The notes under the pieces were generated by a model that saw only the letters and a program-made list of their open reading frames with translations, was not told where the DNA came from and did no database searches. A stretch of 64,000 bases of DNA from UBA4582 sp965657335 (GTDB taxonomy: Bacteria; Pseudomonadota; Gammaproteobacteria; Pseudomonadales; Azotimanducaceae): positions 1-64,000 of the forward strand of contig CBFHOH010000014.1 in assembly GCA_965657335.1 (NCBI GenBank), given 5' to 3'. A program made the position numbers and the translations under genes. Of this stretch, positions 26,247-35,615 are shown in pieces; positions within the stretch are counted from its first letter, which is position 1, and every line of letters begins with the position of its first letter.

Positions 26247-26767
26247 CGTCCCGTCCGGCCGGCTCCGTGGTCAACTTCAATTTTGCGCTTTACCTTCGCC
26301 ATCTTGTCCAGCACCTGATTAACGAAGCGGTGACTCTCGGCGCCACCAAATTGTTTTGCTAACTCTATGCTTTCGTTCAGCACAACTTTATAAGGAATCT
26401 CTATTCGATTGGTAAGCTCAAAAGCACCGATCAGCAAAACAGCCCTTGCTACTGGATCGAGATCCTTGAGCGATCTGGGTTCGCTTTCGTGCGCTTCAGT
26501 GCCGTCAGTTTCTGCCTCTGAAACTGATTGGCCTTCTGAGCTTTGAACCAAGATATCTTCAATGTCCTGCTCAAGATCCCCGCGTGCGTGCATGATGCCA
26601 GAAACAAGATCATGGAAAAATGCCGTGTCCACGCGCTTCATGTCATGGTCCTGGCGGAATTGCATTTCAACCTGTCCTGCTGAGGCTTCAGTGAACTGCA
26701 CCTGATATAGCGCTTGCAAGGCAAAGCGTCGTGCCCGACTTTTTGCAGCGGGCGTATTTTTACTCAT
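26243..26767 (-). CDS. nusB: Transcription antitermination factor NusB
   Basis: A 174-residue all-helical RNA-binding protein, recognisable from SRARRFALQALYQVQF at the start, then ILIGAFEL-type helix (VLLIGAFELTNRIEIPYKVVLNE in landmarks LIGAFELTNR and VVLNESIELAKQFG) and RFVNQVLDK at the end. It is about 30 residues longer than E. coli NusB, owing to an acidic Ser/Glu-rich insertion at about residues 92-122. With NusE it binds boxA in rRNA operons. It overlaps its neighbours by 1-4 bp. Confidence 0.94.
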   Translation of the reverse strand: MSKNTPAAKSRARRFALQALYQVQFTEASAGQVEMQFRQDHDMKRVDTAFFHDLVSGIMHARGDLEQDIEDILVQSSEGQSVSEAETDGTEAHESEPRSLKDLDPVARAVLLIGAFELTNRIEIPYKVVLNESIELAKQFGGAESHRFVNQVLDKMAKVKRKIEVDHGAGRTGR

Positions 26768-27234
26768 CAGGAAAGCTTTCTCATCAAACTGACCATTTCC
26801 ATCGCCGACATCGCAACATCAGCGCCCTTATTTCCTGCTTTTGTACCAGAACGCTCGATCGCCTGTTCGATTGTATCAGTCGTCAATACACCGAAGACGA
26901 TTGGCATGGATTCTTCCATCGCCAGTTTAGAGATACCACTCGCACACTCACCCGCGACAAAATCAAAGTGTGGTGTACCGCCACGAATGACCGCGCCTAA
27001 CGTGATGATCGCGTCATATTCACCCTGCCGCGCGACCTTCTGAGTTGCCAACGGCATTTCAAAAGCGCCAGGCACACGCACGATCGTGATGTTTTCGTCG
27101 GCAACGCCGTGACGCTTCAACGTGTCAATCGCGCCACTTAGCAAGCCTTCAACAACAAAGGCGTTAAACCGGGCAACCACGATGGCAAATTTGGCAGTAG
27201 CAACTGAAAAATCACCTTCAATTGTTTTTGTCAT
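26767..27234 (-). CDS. ribH: 6,7-dimethyl-8-ribityllumazine synthase
   Basis: A 155-residue lumazine synthase: FAIVVARFNAFVVEGLLSGA, RVPGAFEMPLATQKVA and ITLGAVIRGGTPHFDFVAGE (landmarks RVPGAFEMP and GAVIRGGTPHFDFVA), with catalytic His in the last. It joins the RibA/RibD-derived pyrimidine with the RibB product to form lumazine. The 83 bp between it and ribD contain no gene; ribE and ribB are absent from that place. Confidence 0.96.
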   Translation of the reverse strand: MTKTIEGDFSVATAKFAIVVARFNAFVVEGLLSGAIDTLKRHGVADENITIVRVPGAFEMPLATQKVARQGEYDAIITLGAVIRGGTPHFDFVAGECASGISKLAMEESMPIVFGVLTTDTIEQAIERSGTKAGNKGADVAMSAMEMVSLMRKLS

Positions 27235-27317
27235 GTTCTTTTCCTTGTTTGTATTCTCTGTTTCGACGATTTTAGATCGTACTATCTGCTAAAACACCAG
27301 ACGCTTGGAAGAAGGCG

Positions 27318-28505
27318 TTAATCCTTGCCAACTGACGGACCCATTTGCGCGGTCACTTTCAGGTCTTTACCGAGCTGCCTGACATCTTTTATCTCTAGTT
27401 CTGCGAGGTCACGCATGTTATCAGGAGACGCAAAGTTTAGTAATGATTTTGCTTCATTTCCCATGAGTTTAGGGGCCATATACACAATCACCTCGTCTAC
27501 CAGCCTCGTGGCTATCAGGGCGCCAGCCAGCGTTGCCCCGCATTCAAACAACACTTCATTACAGCCGATTTGTGCCAATTGACGAAGCATACTGTGAAGA
27601 TCAACTCGACCATCAGCATTGGCCTCGGTATGCCAGAGTCGCGTGCCCAAAAAGCTTTTTTCGCTGGTTTTTGTCTCTACATCCGCCCTTGCATGATAAG
27701 CATCTGCCACACACACGAGGATGGTCTCGGAATTTTTTAGCACACTGGCGTCTGAAGGGATGCTTAGATTGGAATCAAGCACAACTATTTTGCGCTTAAC
27801 ACTCGCGGACAGGTCAGCGAAATCAACATCTAAATCTGTTGCCCTTACGGTGAGCTGAGGATCATCATCAATTATTGTCTGAACACCTGTCACAATCGCT
27901 GAACTTCTCGCCCGCAACTTCTGCACATCTTTTCTAGCATCTGTGCCCGTAATCCATTGGCTTTCGCCATTCTTGAGGGCCGTTTTTCCATCTAGGGACA
28001 TCGCGAGTTTTAGGCGTACATAGGGCAATCCCTGCTCATATTTTTTGATGTGACCAAGGTTAAGCAGTTTGGCAGACGTTTCCATTAGGGGGCCGTCGAC
28101 TTTTACGCCAGCGTCTCGCAGTACATTCAAGCCTTTACCACGGTTGTCCGGGTGAGGGTCTGTCATGGCGTAAACCACCCTGGTAATACCGGCTTTGACT
28201 AGAGCATGCGCACACGAAGGTGTTCGACCCTGAAAACTACAGGGCTCTAAAGTTACGTAGGCTGTTATCGACGCGTTTGAATTCACCTTGCCATCGGCTA
28301 TATTGCCGGCGAGTTCGGCAAGTGCATTTGCTTCGGCGTGACCTTGTCCATCTTTGAGATGATATCCCGCTGCAACTTGCACACCATCACACACCAGCAC
28401 GCATCCAACACGAGGATTGGGCTGCGTTGTGTACATACCTTTTTCAGCGAGACGCAACGCTTGCGCCATAAAGCGCTCGTCTACATGTGTACGACTACTG
28501 GTCAT
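27318..28505 (-). CDS. ribD: Bifunctional pyrimidine deaminase/reductase RibD
   Basis: A 395-residue two-domain enzyme. The N-terminal cytidine-deaminase-like domain has HAEANAL, and PCSFQGRTPSC with the zinc ligands. The C-terminal dihydrofolate-reductase-like domain begins at about residue 160 (PYVRLKLAMSLDGKTAL) and has KLMGNEAKSLL near the end. It performs the second and third steps of riboflavin synthesis. The start overlaps nrdR by 11 bp, the common gammaproteobacterial nrdR-ribD coupling. Confidence 0.96.
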   Translation of the reverse strand: MTSSRTHVDERFMAQALRLAEKGMYTTQPNPRVGCVLVCDGVQVAAGYHLKDGQGHAEANALAELAGNIADGKVNSNASITAYVTLEPCSFQGRTPSCAHALVKAGITRVVYAMTDPHPDNRGKGLNVLRDAGVKVDGPLMETSAKLLNLGHIKKYEQGLPYVRLKLAMSLDGKTALKNGESQWITGTDARKDVQKLRARSSAIVTGVQTIIDDDPQLTVRATDLDVDFADLSASVKRKIVVLDSNLSIPSDASVLKNSETILVCVADAYHARADVETKTSEKSFLGTRLWHTEANADGRVDLHSMLRQLAQIGCNEVLFECGATLAGALIATRLVDEVIVYMAPKLMGNEAKSLLNFASPDNMRDLAELEIKDVRQLGKDLKVTAQMGPSVGKD

Positions 28506-28968
28506 GGCTAATAGATTTTTCCTGATCCAGCTTTAGAATTTCTTTGGCAAACTCACTCACGTCTTGAAAGCTTCTGTAAACAGAGGCAAATCGGACATAC
28601 GCCACATCATCGAGCACTCTTAATTCATCCATGACAAGTTCGCCGACCTTACGGGTCTTTACTTCCGGCTCGCCGGTCTCCCGTAATTTATGTTTTATTC
28701 GGTTAATAAGAGATTCAACCATGTCGATGCTGACGGGGCGTTTTTCAATCGCTCTAAGAACGCCATTTCGGAGCTTCTCCTCATCAAAGGGCTGCCGATT
28801 ACCGTTACTTTTTATCACCCGCGGAAGTACAAGCTCTGCGGTTTCAAACGTCGTATACCGTTCACCACATTCCAGACATTCGCGGCGTCGGCGTATCTGA
28901 TCGCCATCCGCTACTAGGCGCGAATCAATGACTTTGGTTTCAGTATGACTACAAAATGGGCAATGCAC
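28495..28968 (-). CDS. nrdR: Transcriptional repressor NrdR
   Basis: 157 residues from a GTG at 28968, chosen because AAGGA lies about 7 nt upstream and the protein then opens with the zinc ribbon (HCPFCSH, then CLECGERY). The longer frame to 29073 adds 35 residues that do not belong to the family. The ATP-cone domain follows, with PRVIKSNGNRQPFDEEKL. It represses ribonucleotide reductase genes according to dNTP/ATP status. It is divergent from ettA with 125 bp between starts. Confidence 0.95.
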   Translation of the reverse strand: MHCPFCSHTETKVIDSRLVADGDQIRRRRECLECGERYTTFETAELVLPRVIKSNGNRQPFDEEKLRNGVLRAIEKRPVSIDMVESLINRIKHKLRETGEPEVKTRKVGELVMDELRVLDDVAYVRFASVYRSFQDVSEFAKEILKLDQEKSISHDQ

Positions 28969-29093
28969 AGAAAAATCCTTTCTTGTCAGCAACCAATATT
29001 TTACTCTATTCAGAGAAATTATGGGTTTGAAGGTGTTATCGCTGACTTTCCACAAATCCATTAACCTCATCAACCCAGAAGAACATTCTATTT

Positions 29094-30758
29094 ATGGCTC
29101 AATACGTTTTTACAATGTCCCGCGTGGGCAAAGTCGTTCCACCCAATAAAACGATCCTGAAAGACATTTCATTGTCCTTTTTTCCGGGCGCCAAGATCGG
29201 CGTGCTCGGGCTAAACGGTGCAGGTAAATCGACGCTATTGCGCATCATGGCCGGCGTCGACAAAGAATTTCTGGGAGAGGCACGACCGCAAACAGAGCTA
29301 AAAATCGGCTACCTTTCGCAGGAGCCGGAGCTTGATTCTGAAAAAGATGTCTATGGCAATGTCATGGATGGCATGCGAGAAATTCAAACGCTAATCGAGA
29401 AATTTAATGAGATTAGCGACAAGTTTGCAGAGCCCATGTCAGACGACGAAATGAATGACTTGCTTCAGGAACAAGGCGAGTTGCAGCTCAAGATTGATGC
29501 GGTTGATGGCTGGGATCTTGAGCGAAAAATAGAGGTCGCGGCTGATGCCCTGCGTCTGCCTCCGTTCGAAGCTGACGTGACAAAGCTTTCAGGGGGTGAA
29601 CGTCGTCGGGTCGCGCTTTGTCGGCTACTTATGGCAAACCCCGACATGTTGTTACTCGATGAGCCAACCAACCACTTAGATGCGGAAAGTGTCGCCTGGC
29701 TAGAACGCTATCTGAAAGATTTTCCCGGCACCGTGGTGGCCATCACCCACGATAGATACTTTCTCGACAACGCCGCGGGTTGGATTCTCGAATTGGACCG
29801 CGGCTACGGCATACCTTACGAGGGTAATTACTCCGCTTGGCTTGCCGCAAAAGAGAAACGTCTTGCCGTTGAGGAAAAACGCGAGGCTTCGCGCCAAAAA
29901 ACCATCAAAGCCGAACTGGAGTGGGTGCAAACGCAACCGAAAGCTCGACACGCTAAAAACCGGGCAAGGCTTGCCCGATTTGAAGAACTTAACAGTCAGG
30001 AGTTTCAGCGTCGCAGTGAAACTATGGAACTCTATATTCCCCCGGGCCCGCGCCTAGGCGACATGGTTGTGGAGGTTGCTCAAGTAAGCAAGGGCTTTGG
30101 CGATGAACTGCTTATCGACGACCTTAGCTTCTCTGTTCCAGCCGGGGCTATTGTCGGCATTATCGGCGGCAATGGCGCAGGTAAATCCACCCTATTTCGC
30201 ATGATTTGCGGCACCGAAAAGCCGGACAGCGGCACCATACGCTTGGGAGAATCTGTTGAACTAGGCTACGTCGATCAGAGTCGCGATTCTCTGTCCGACG
30301 ATAAAAATGTCTGGGAAGAGATTTCCGAGGGCAACGAAATTCTGCAAATCGGGCGCTACGAAACACAATCTCGGGGCTACGTGAGTCGATTTAATTTTAG
30401 GGGCAGCGACCAACAGAAACTGGTGCGTGACCTTTCCGGTGGTGAGCGGAATCGGGTGCATTTAGCAAAATTACTGAAACGCGGCTCAAACTTTTTGTTA
30501 CTCGACGAACCGACTAACGATTTGGATGTTGAAACCCTGCGTGCTCTTGAATCTGCTATTGAGGCCTACCCGGGCGCGGTCATGGTCATATCGCACGATC
30601 GTTGGTTCCTCGACCGGATAGCGACGCATATTCTCGCCTTCGAGGGAAATAGCAAAGCCGTTTGGTTTGACGGCAACTATTCCGAATACGAAGAAGACCA
30701 TAAGAAAAGAATGGGCGACAAGGGACCAACAAGAATGAAATACAAGAAGCTTGCTTGA
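29094..30758 (+). CDS. ettA: Energy-dependent translational throttle protein EttA (ABC-F)
   Basis: A 554-residue soluble ABC-F ATPase with two nucleotide-binding domains. The Walker A motifs are GLNGAGKST and GGNGAGKST, the signatures are LSGGERRRVALC and LSGGERNRVHLA, and the Walker B motifs are MLLLDEPTNHLD and FLLLDEPTNDLD. The charged linker between them (about residues 240-315) includes KARHAKNRARLARFEEL. It lacks membrane segments. It binds the ribosomal E site and gates entry into elongation according to energy charge. Monocistronic; faces the small membrane gene at 30774 with a 15 bp gap. Confidence 0.96.
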   Translation: MAQYVFTMSRVGKVVPPNKTILKDISLSFFPGAKIGVLGLNGAGKSTLLRIMAGVDKEFLGEARPQTELKIGYLSQEPELDSEKDVYGNVMDGMREIQTLIEKFNEISDKFAEPMSDDEMNDLLQEQGELQLKIDAVDGWDLERKIEVAADALRLPPFEADVTKLSGGERRRVALCRLLMANPDMLLLDEPTNHLDAESVAWLERYLKDFPGTVVAITHDRYFLDNAAGWILELDRGYGIPYEGNYSAWLAAKEKRLAVEEKREASRQKTIKAELEWVQTQPKARHAKNRARLARFEELNSQEFQRRSETMELYIPPGPRLGDMVVEVAQVSKGFGDELLIDDLSFSVPAGAIVGIIGGNGAGKSTLFRMICGTEKPDSGTIRLGESVELGYVDQSRDSLSDDKNVWEEISEGNEILQIGRYETQSRGYVSRFNFRGSDQQKLVRDLSGGERNRVHLAKLLKRGSNFLLLDEPTNDLDVETLRALESAIEAYPGAVMVISHDRWFLDRIATHILAFEGNSKAVWFDGNYSEYEEDHKKRMGDKGPTRMKYKKLA

Positions 30759-30773
30759 GGGCGCCAAAAACGC

Positions 30774-31166
30774 CTATTTAAGCAATCTATTTCGCGTGGC
30801 GTATTGGTAGCAAAGAAATGCGAGCGCGACGGCCAAAACCGCAAAGGTTGGTTCAAACGCTTCGCCGAGCATTTCCCGATATTTTTTTGCCCAGAACAAT
30901 GCGAAAAAAACATGCATTGTCAGCAAAAAAGTACTCCAGAATAAAAAATACTTTGCCCACTTTTGTCCCTGTAACCCCCACCAGGCAAGATTGCCGAATA
31001 ACAAAACCGCGCTCAGGATGATTGTTGGTATCAAAAAGTGCTTTCCAATCACAAACGTTTGCAGCACGCCCAACAAACCAGCTGCGGCGATAAGGGCGGC
31101 GATGCATTCAAGGCAGTGTTCAAGGGAGAACAAAGATTTTACAGATATTTTATTATTGTCGGACAT
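30774..31166 (-). CDS. Hypothetical four-helix inner-membrane protein
   Basis: A 130-residue protein, not recognised. Four hydrophobic segments are visible (about residues 15-35, 42-62, 70-92 and 102-122), with short polar termini and few charged residues inside. A good ribosome site, AAGGAG, precedes the ATG by 9 nt. The gene follows radA by 32 bp on the same strand, so it is probably on the same transcript. No catalytic motif is visible and I assign no function. Confidence 0.75.
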   Translation of the reverse strand: MSDNNKISVKSLFSLEHCLECIAALIAAAGLLGVLQTFVIGKHFLIPTIILSAVLLFGNLAWWGLQGQKWAKYFLFWSTFLLTMHVFFALFWAKKYREMLGEAFEPTFAVLAVALAFLCYQYATRNRLLK

Positions 31167-31198
31167 GATGCAGTGCTCCTTTTCGGTCTCACGATAGT

Positions 31199-32560
31199 CT
31201 AACGCTCAATTGCATCCAGCGCATCGCCAAGCTTGCCAACCCCGATGACTGACATACCGGGTATCGGCTGTTTGGGTAAATTGCCTTTCGGTACAACAGC
31301 GCGGGCAAAACCATGTTTCGCCGCCTCTCTCAGTCGCTCTTGGCCGTTAGGTACGGGTCTGATTTCCCCAGATAAGCCAACCTCGCCGAAACAAATCATA
31401 TCTGCTGGTAATGCCCTGTTTCGAAAACTCGAGACAATCGCTAAAAGTAATGCCAGATCACTGCTCGTTTCAGCAACTCTGATCCCCCCTACAGCATTCA
31501 CAAACACATCCTGATCACCAACCTGCAATCCACCATGGCGGTGCAGTACAGCGAGCAACATTGCTAATCGATTTTGTTCAAAACCGACCGCAACTCTACG
31601 TGGGTTACCGAGTGCGCTCTCGTCTACCAGCGCCTGCGCTTCTACCAATAACGGCCTCGTGCCTTCCCAAACCGCCATGACAATACTGCCTGGGGTCGGC
31701 TCTTCGCCGCGGGATAAAAAGATTGCGGAGGGATTCGAGACTTCCATCAAGCCTTTTTCTGTCATCGCAAAAATGCCCAGCTCGTTGACGGCACCAAAGC
31801 GGTTTTTACTGCCCCGTAGCGTTCGATAACGACTGTCATTCTCGCCTTCGAGCATCACAAAACAATCGATCATGTGCTCGAGCACTCTGGGCCCTGCAAT
31901 GTTACCGTCTTTTGTGACGTGACCGACGATCAACAGAATGGTGCCTGTTTTTTTCGCTTGTTGGATCAACATTGATGCGCTTTCTCGTACTTGTGCAACG
32001 CCACCTGGCGCTGACTCGACTTCATCTAAGTGCATCACTTGAATGGAGTCGATCACCAACAATCGCGGTTTCAGCTCATCCCATGTGGCACAAATCGCCT
32101 CGACGTTTGTCTGGGACATCACCTGCAGTTTTTCCATTGGTAACTGCAAACGTTTGGCCCGCATGGCTATTTGCGCGAGACTTTCCTCACCGGTGATATA
32201 CAGAGCGGGATATTGCTGCGAGAGTTCGCACATGATTTGAATCAGCAGCGTGCTTTTGCCCGCGCCAGGACTTCCGCCGATCAATACCGCCGAACCCGGC
32301 ACCAAACCACCACCAAGGACCCGATCAAACTCAGTAAGCCCTGAGGTGATTCTGGGCATATTCTCAGAGGAGATATCGGCAAGCGTTTGCGCCGATTCCA
32401 GTTGGCCGGCGAACCCTTTCTTGCGTGAGGCTGATGCTGCCGTTTCAACTGACAAACTGGTTAAGGTGTTCCATGCCTTACATTCGGGACATTGCCCCTG
32501 CCACTTGGCAAAATCTGCTCCGCAATCACCACATACGTAAACCGTTTTACGTTTTGCCAA
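31199..32560 (-). CDS. radA: DNA repair protein RadA/Sms
   Basis: A 453-residue RecA-like ATPase. The N-terminal zinc finger is CGDCGADFAKWQGQCPEC. The Walker A motif is GGSPGAGKST, and the RadA-specific KNRFG motif is in GSKNRFGAVNE. The C-terminal Lon-protease-like domain starts at about 280 and lacks a protease site. It drives branch migration in recombinational repair. It belongs to a run of same-strand genes rplI-dnaB-alr-radA. Confidence 0.97.
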   Translation of the reverse strand: MAKRKTVYVCGDCGADFAKWQGQCPECKAWNTLTSLSVETAASASRKKGFAGQLESAQTLADISSENMPRITSGLTEFDRVLGGGLVPGSAVLIGGSPGAGKSTLLIQIMCELSQQYPALYITGEESLAQIAMRAKRLQLPMEKLQVMSQTNVEAICATWDELKPRLLVIDSIQVMHLDEVESAPGGVAQVRESASMLIQQAKKTGTILLIVGHVTKDGNIAGPRVLEHMIDCFVMLEGENDSRYRTLRGSKNRFGAVNELGIFAMTEKGLMEVSNPSAIFLSRGEEPTPGSIVMAVWEGTRPLLVEAQALVDESALGNPRRVAVGFEQNRLAMLLAVLHRHGGLQVGDQDVFVNAVGGIRVAETSSDLALLLAIVSSFRNRALPADMICFGEVGLSGEIRPVPNGQERLREAAKHGFARAVVPKGNLPKQPIPGMSVIGVGKLGDALDAIER

Positions 32561-32595
32561 AATAGAGTTCCTTAATCACGTTCGCTGTTCTCAAA

Positions 32596-33717
32596 TCAGG
32601 ATTCGATATTAGCCTCGGAGGACATCGAGAACAATCGCCTCTCGACCCTTGCCGTGAGACTCGACATCAGCGTGTATCCAAGTGTACCGATATGGTTCGC
32701 CACCTCGTCGATAAAAAGCTGATCGCCCCACATTTCTGCCCGATCACCCATTTCGACCTTGAGTGTCGCTGGTAGTTCGACCATCACCATATCCATGGAA
32801 ACTCTGCCGACAATCGAGCAACGCTGACCACCGATTACCACAGGCGTTTGGGGTGGCAGCTCTCTCGGATAGCCATCGGCATATCCTATGCCGAGCACCG
32901 CTATTCGCGTCGTAGATTTCGCTTGCCATGTGCTGCCATATCCGATTGATTCACCCGCTGCGACCGACCGCACCGCCAGCACAGGCGCTGTCAGGGTCAT
33001 TCCTGGTTTCAGACGCGGATCAGGTTTTCCTGAGGCAGAGCCTCCGTATAACATGATACCTGGGCGTATCCAGTCATAGTGACTTCGTCTCAAGCCAAGG
33101 ATTGCGCCGGAATTAGCCAGGCTTTTTTCGCAGGCCAGCGCGTCCGTTGCGGTCTGAAACTGTCTTAACTGGTCTTGGTTCTCCTGATGATTCGGGTCAT
33201 CAGCGTTTGCAAAATGACTGGCGACACCCAAAACCGAAACACCGCCCGGGCGTTCGAGGATCATACTCAGCTCAGTCGGGTTTAAGCCTAAACGGTGCAT
33301 CCCCGAGTCAAATTTGAGCCATGCTGCAAGTTTCGTTTCGGTCGCGTTGACTAGTTGCCATTGATCTAACGAATGAATCATTGGAATTAACTGAAGCTCA
33401 ACACACTGTGCCAACTCCGATTCGTTTAAAAAGCCTTGCAGGATATATATGGGTATATTAATTCCCAGGTTTCTTAGAGCAGCACCTTCCTCTATTCGTG
33501 CTACCGCAAAGGCTTCCATACCCTCTAAATGGGGAGCAACCAATGCAACACTGTGACCATAGGCATTGGCTTTTATCACTGCCATCGTTTTGCTGCCCGG
33601 CGATTTATCGCGGGCAAGATCAAGGTTCGCCTGAATGTTATCGACGTGAATATGGGCGATGGGTTTGTTGTTAAATTGGGGTTTATTGACGGTTGGTGAC
33701 ACGGCAACTGGTTCCAA
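32596..33717 (-). CDS. alr: Alanine racemase
   Basis: A 373-residue fold-III PLP enzyme. The PLP-binding Lys is in MAVIKANAYGHS (about residue 49), the substrate-binding FDSGMHRLGL is in the barrel, and the second catalytic Tyr lies in ESIGYGSTW of the C-terminal beta domain. It makes D-alanine for peptidoglycan. It has a short N-terminal extension of about 15 residues before the barrel. It lies between dnaB and radA, an arrangement common in gammaproteobacteria. Confidence 0.96.
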   Translation of the reverse strand: MEPVAVSPTVNKPQFNNKPIAHIHVDNIQANLDLARDKSPGSKTMAVIKANAYGHSVALVAPHLEGMEAFAVARIEEGAALRNLGINIPIYILQGFLNESELAQCVELQLIPMIHSLDQWQLVNATETKLAAWLKFDSGMHRLGLNPTELSMILERPGGVSVLGVASHFANADDPNHQENQDQLRQFQTATDALACEKSLANSGAILGLRRSHYDWIRPGIMLYGGSASGKPDPRLKPGMTLTAPVLAVRSVAAGESIGYGSTWQAKSTTRIAVLGIGYADGYPRELPPQTPVVIGGQRCSIVGRVSMDMVMVELPATLKVEMGDRAEMWGDQLFIDEVANHIGTLGYTLMSSLTARVERRLFSMSSEANIES

Positions 33718-33751
33718 ATTGAGTGCCCGAGGTAGCTAAGTTGATCGGTGA

Positions 33752-35131
33752 CTACTCATAGTCATCGTAATCGCCATACCCCTGAGCGAGATCTTCGAAC
33801 TTCGTGTATTGACCAATGAAAGCCAGTTTTTTTCTTCCGATGGGACCATTTCGTTGCTTCAGAATGATCGCTTCTGCAATACCTTTTTCGGCATCCTCGT
33901 GATAAACCTCGTCGCGATAGATCGCGAGAATAACGTCTGCGTCCTGCTCGATCGCACCGGATTCACGAAGGTCAGACATCACTGGTCTTTTATCCGGCCG
34001 CTGCTCCAGACTTCGATTGAGCTGCGATAGTGCAACCAGCGGGCACTTAAACTCCTTAGCAATACCTTTCAAAGATCGGGAAATCTCAGAGATCTCCGTT
34101 GCTCTGTTTTCACCGCCGCCGGAGACCTGCATAAGCTGAAGATAGTCAACAACGATCAGCCCAATATCACCATGCTCTCTTGCCAGGCGTCTGGCCCGTG
34201 AGCGCATTTCGTTTGGCGTTAACGCAGCAGAATCATCTACGAACAGCGGTTTATCGTTTAACAAAGTGACTGCGGATGTGAGTCTTGGCCAATCTTCATC
34301 GGCTAATTGGCCGCTTCGAATTTTGGTTTGGTCGATTCTACCCAGAGAGGACAGCATCCTCATAATGAGCGAGTCCGCGGGCATCTCCATACTGAAAACC
34401 AAGACAGGTTTTTCACCGGCTATGACAGCACTCTCAGCGATATTCATCGCAAAACTGGTTTTACCCATTGATGGACGTCCGGCGACAATGATCAAATCGC
34501 CCGGTTGGAAACCCATCGTCATGTCATCTAAATCACGAAAACCCGTGCTAAGGCCCGTGAGTGCGCCTTTGGTCTGAAACAATTGATCGATACGCTCAAC
34601 CGCTTCGGTGAGTAGTGGTCGAATTGCCTGCGGACCACCCGAGCTCGGCCTATCGTCGCCAATCTTAAATACCTTGGATTCTGCCAGATCGATCAATGTT
34701 GCACTGTCGCGGCCATCAGGGTTAAAGCCACTGTCAGCTATTTCATGAGCAACAGATATTAGTTTCCGAACCGTCGCGCGTTCGGCGACGATTTGTGCAT
34801 AGGCGAGAATATTGGAAGCTGTTGGGGTGTTGTTAGCCAGCTCTGAAATGTAGGCAATGCCGCCTACATTTTCGAGCTCGTTTACAGAATCGAGGGCTTC
34901 AGCAATCGTGATGATATCTAGAGGCTGGTTTTTTTCAACCAGGTCCTCCATCACCCTGAAAATGACTCTGTGGTCGCCGCGATAAAAATCATCAGCCGCA
35001 AGCGCCGAGGAAATCTTATCCCAAGCCATTTCATCTAGCATCAGACCACCAAGCACTGAGCACTCCGCCTCCATTGAATGAGGCGGGACCTTTAACAGGC
35101 TGGTGCTTGTGTCGTCTTCGGCAATGCTCAA
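33752..35131 (-). CDS. dnaB: Replicative DNA helicase DnaB
   Basis: A 459-residue RecA-fold hexameric helicase. The N-terminal helical collar domain runs PPHSMEAECSVLGGLMLD to about residue 150. The ATPase domain has Walker A GRPSMGKT, Walker B LIVVDYLQLM, and the arginine-finger region near the C terminus (QRNGPIGRKKLAFIG). No intein is present. It unwinds DNA at the replication fork. It is downstream of rplI in the ribosomal-protein operon. Confidence 0.97.
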   Translation of the reverse strand: MSIAEDDTSTSLLKVPPHSMEAECSVLGGLMLDEMAWDKISSALAADDFYRGDHRVIFRVMEDLVEKNQPLDIITIAEALDSVNELENVGGIAYISELANNTPTASNILAYAQIVAERATVRKLISVAHEIADSGFNPDGRDSATLIDLAESKVFKIGDDRPSSGGPQAIRPLLTEAVERIDQLFQTKGALTGLSTGFRDLDDMTMGFQPGDLIIVAGRPSMGKTSFAMNIAESAVIAGEKPVLVFSMEMPADSLIMRMLSSLGRIDQTKIRSGQLADEDWPRLTSAVTLLNDKPLFVDDSAALTPNEMRSRARRLAREHGDIGLIVVDYLQLMQVSGGGENRATEISEISRSLKGIAKEFKCPLVALSQLNRSLEQRPDKRPVMSDLRESGAIEQDADVILAIYRDEVYHEDAEKGIAEAIILKQRNGPIGRKKLAFIGQYTKFEDLAQGYGDYDDYE

Positions 35132-35161
35132 GATCTACTCAGCTGTATGAACTTTGGGGCT

Positions 35162-35611
35162 TTACTCTTCGGGTACGAGCGTCAGCTTCAGTTTAACATT
35201 AACTTCCGTATGGAGATGGATGTCAATTTCAAACTCACCTAATTCTCTCAGTGGACCTTCTGGCAGACGAACTTCGCTCTTTTCAAGTTCTACGCCAGCA
35301 GCGTTAACAGCTTCTGCCACGTCACGAACAGTGATTGAACCGAACAGTTTGCCTTCTTCTCCTGCTTTCGCAGTCAGCGTGATGTCGAGCGCGCTGATTT
35401 TCTCACCGCGTGCCTCAGCTGTAGATTTTTTCTCATCGGCGACTTTCTGCAGCTCAGCGCGTCTGGCTTCGAATGTCGCAACATTGTCAGCTGACGCAAC
35501 GACAGCCTTTTTCAGTGGGACCAGGTAATTACGTCCGTAACCAGCTTTTACTGTTACCTGATCGCCCAGGTCGCCAAGGTTTGAAACTTTCTCTAATAGA
35601 ATAACTTCCAT
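35162..35611 (-). CDS. rplI: 50S ribosomal protein L9
   Basis: 149 residues, as in E. coli. The N-terminal domain MEVILLEKVSNLGDLGDQV and GYGRNYLVP is diagnostic; the long connecting helix is Ala/Glu/Lys-rich, and the C-terminal domain ends VKLKLTLVPEE. It binds 23S rRNA near the L1 stalk. It starts 4 bp after the DUF2232 gene. Confidence 0.98.
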   Translation of the reverse strand: MEVILLEKVSNLGDLGDQVTVKAGYGRNYLVPLKKAVVASADNVATFEARRAELQKVADEKKSTAEARGEKISALDITLTAKAGEEGKLFGSITVRDVAEAVNAAGVELEKSEVRLPEGPLRELGEFEIDIHLHTEVNVKLKLTLVPEE

Positions 35612-35615
35612 TTTC

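Noticed and set aside
28969..29093. FMN riboswitch or NrdR boxes upstream of nrdR-ribD
   Set aside because: The 125 bp contain no recognisable FMN-element core or paired NrdR-like repeats.
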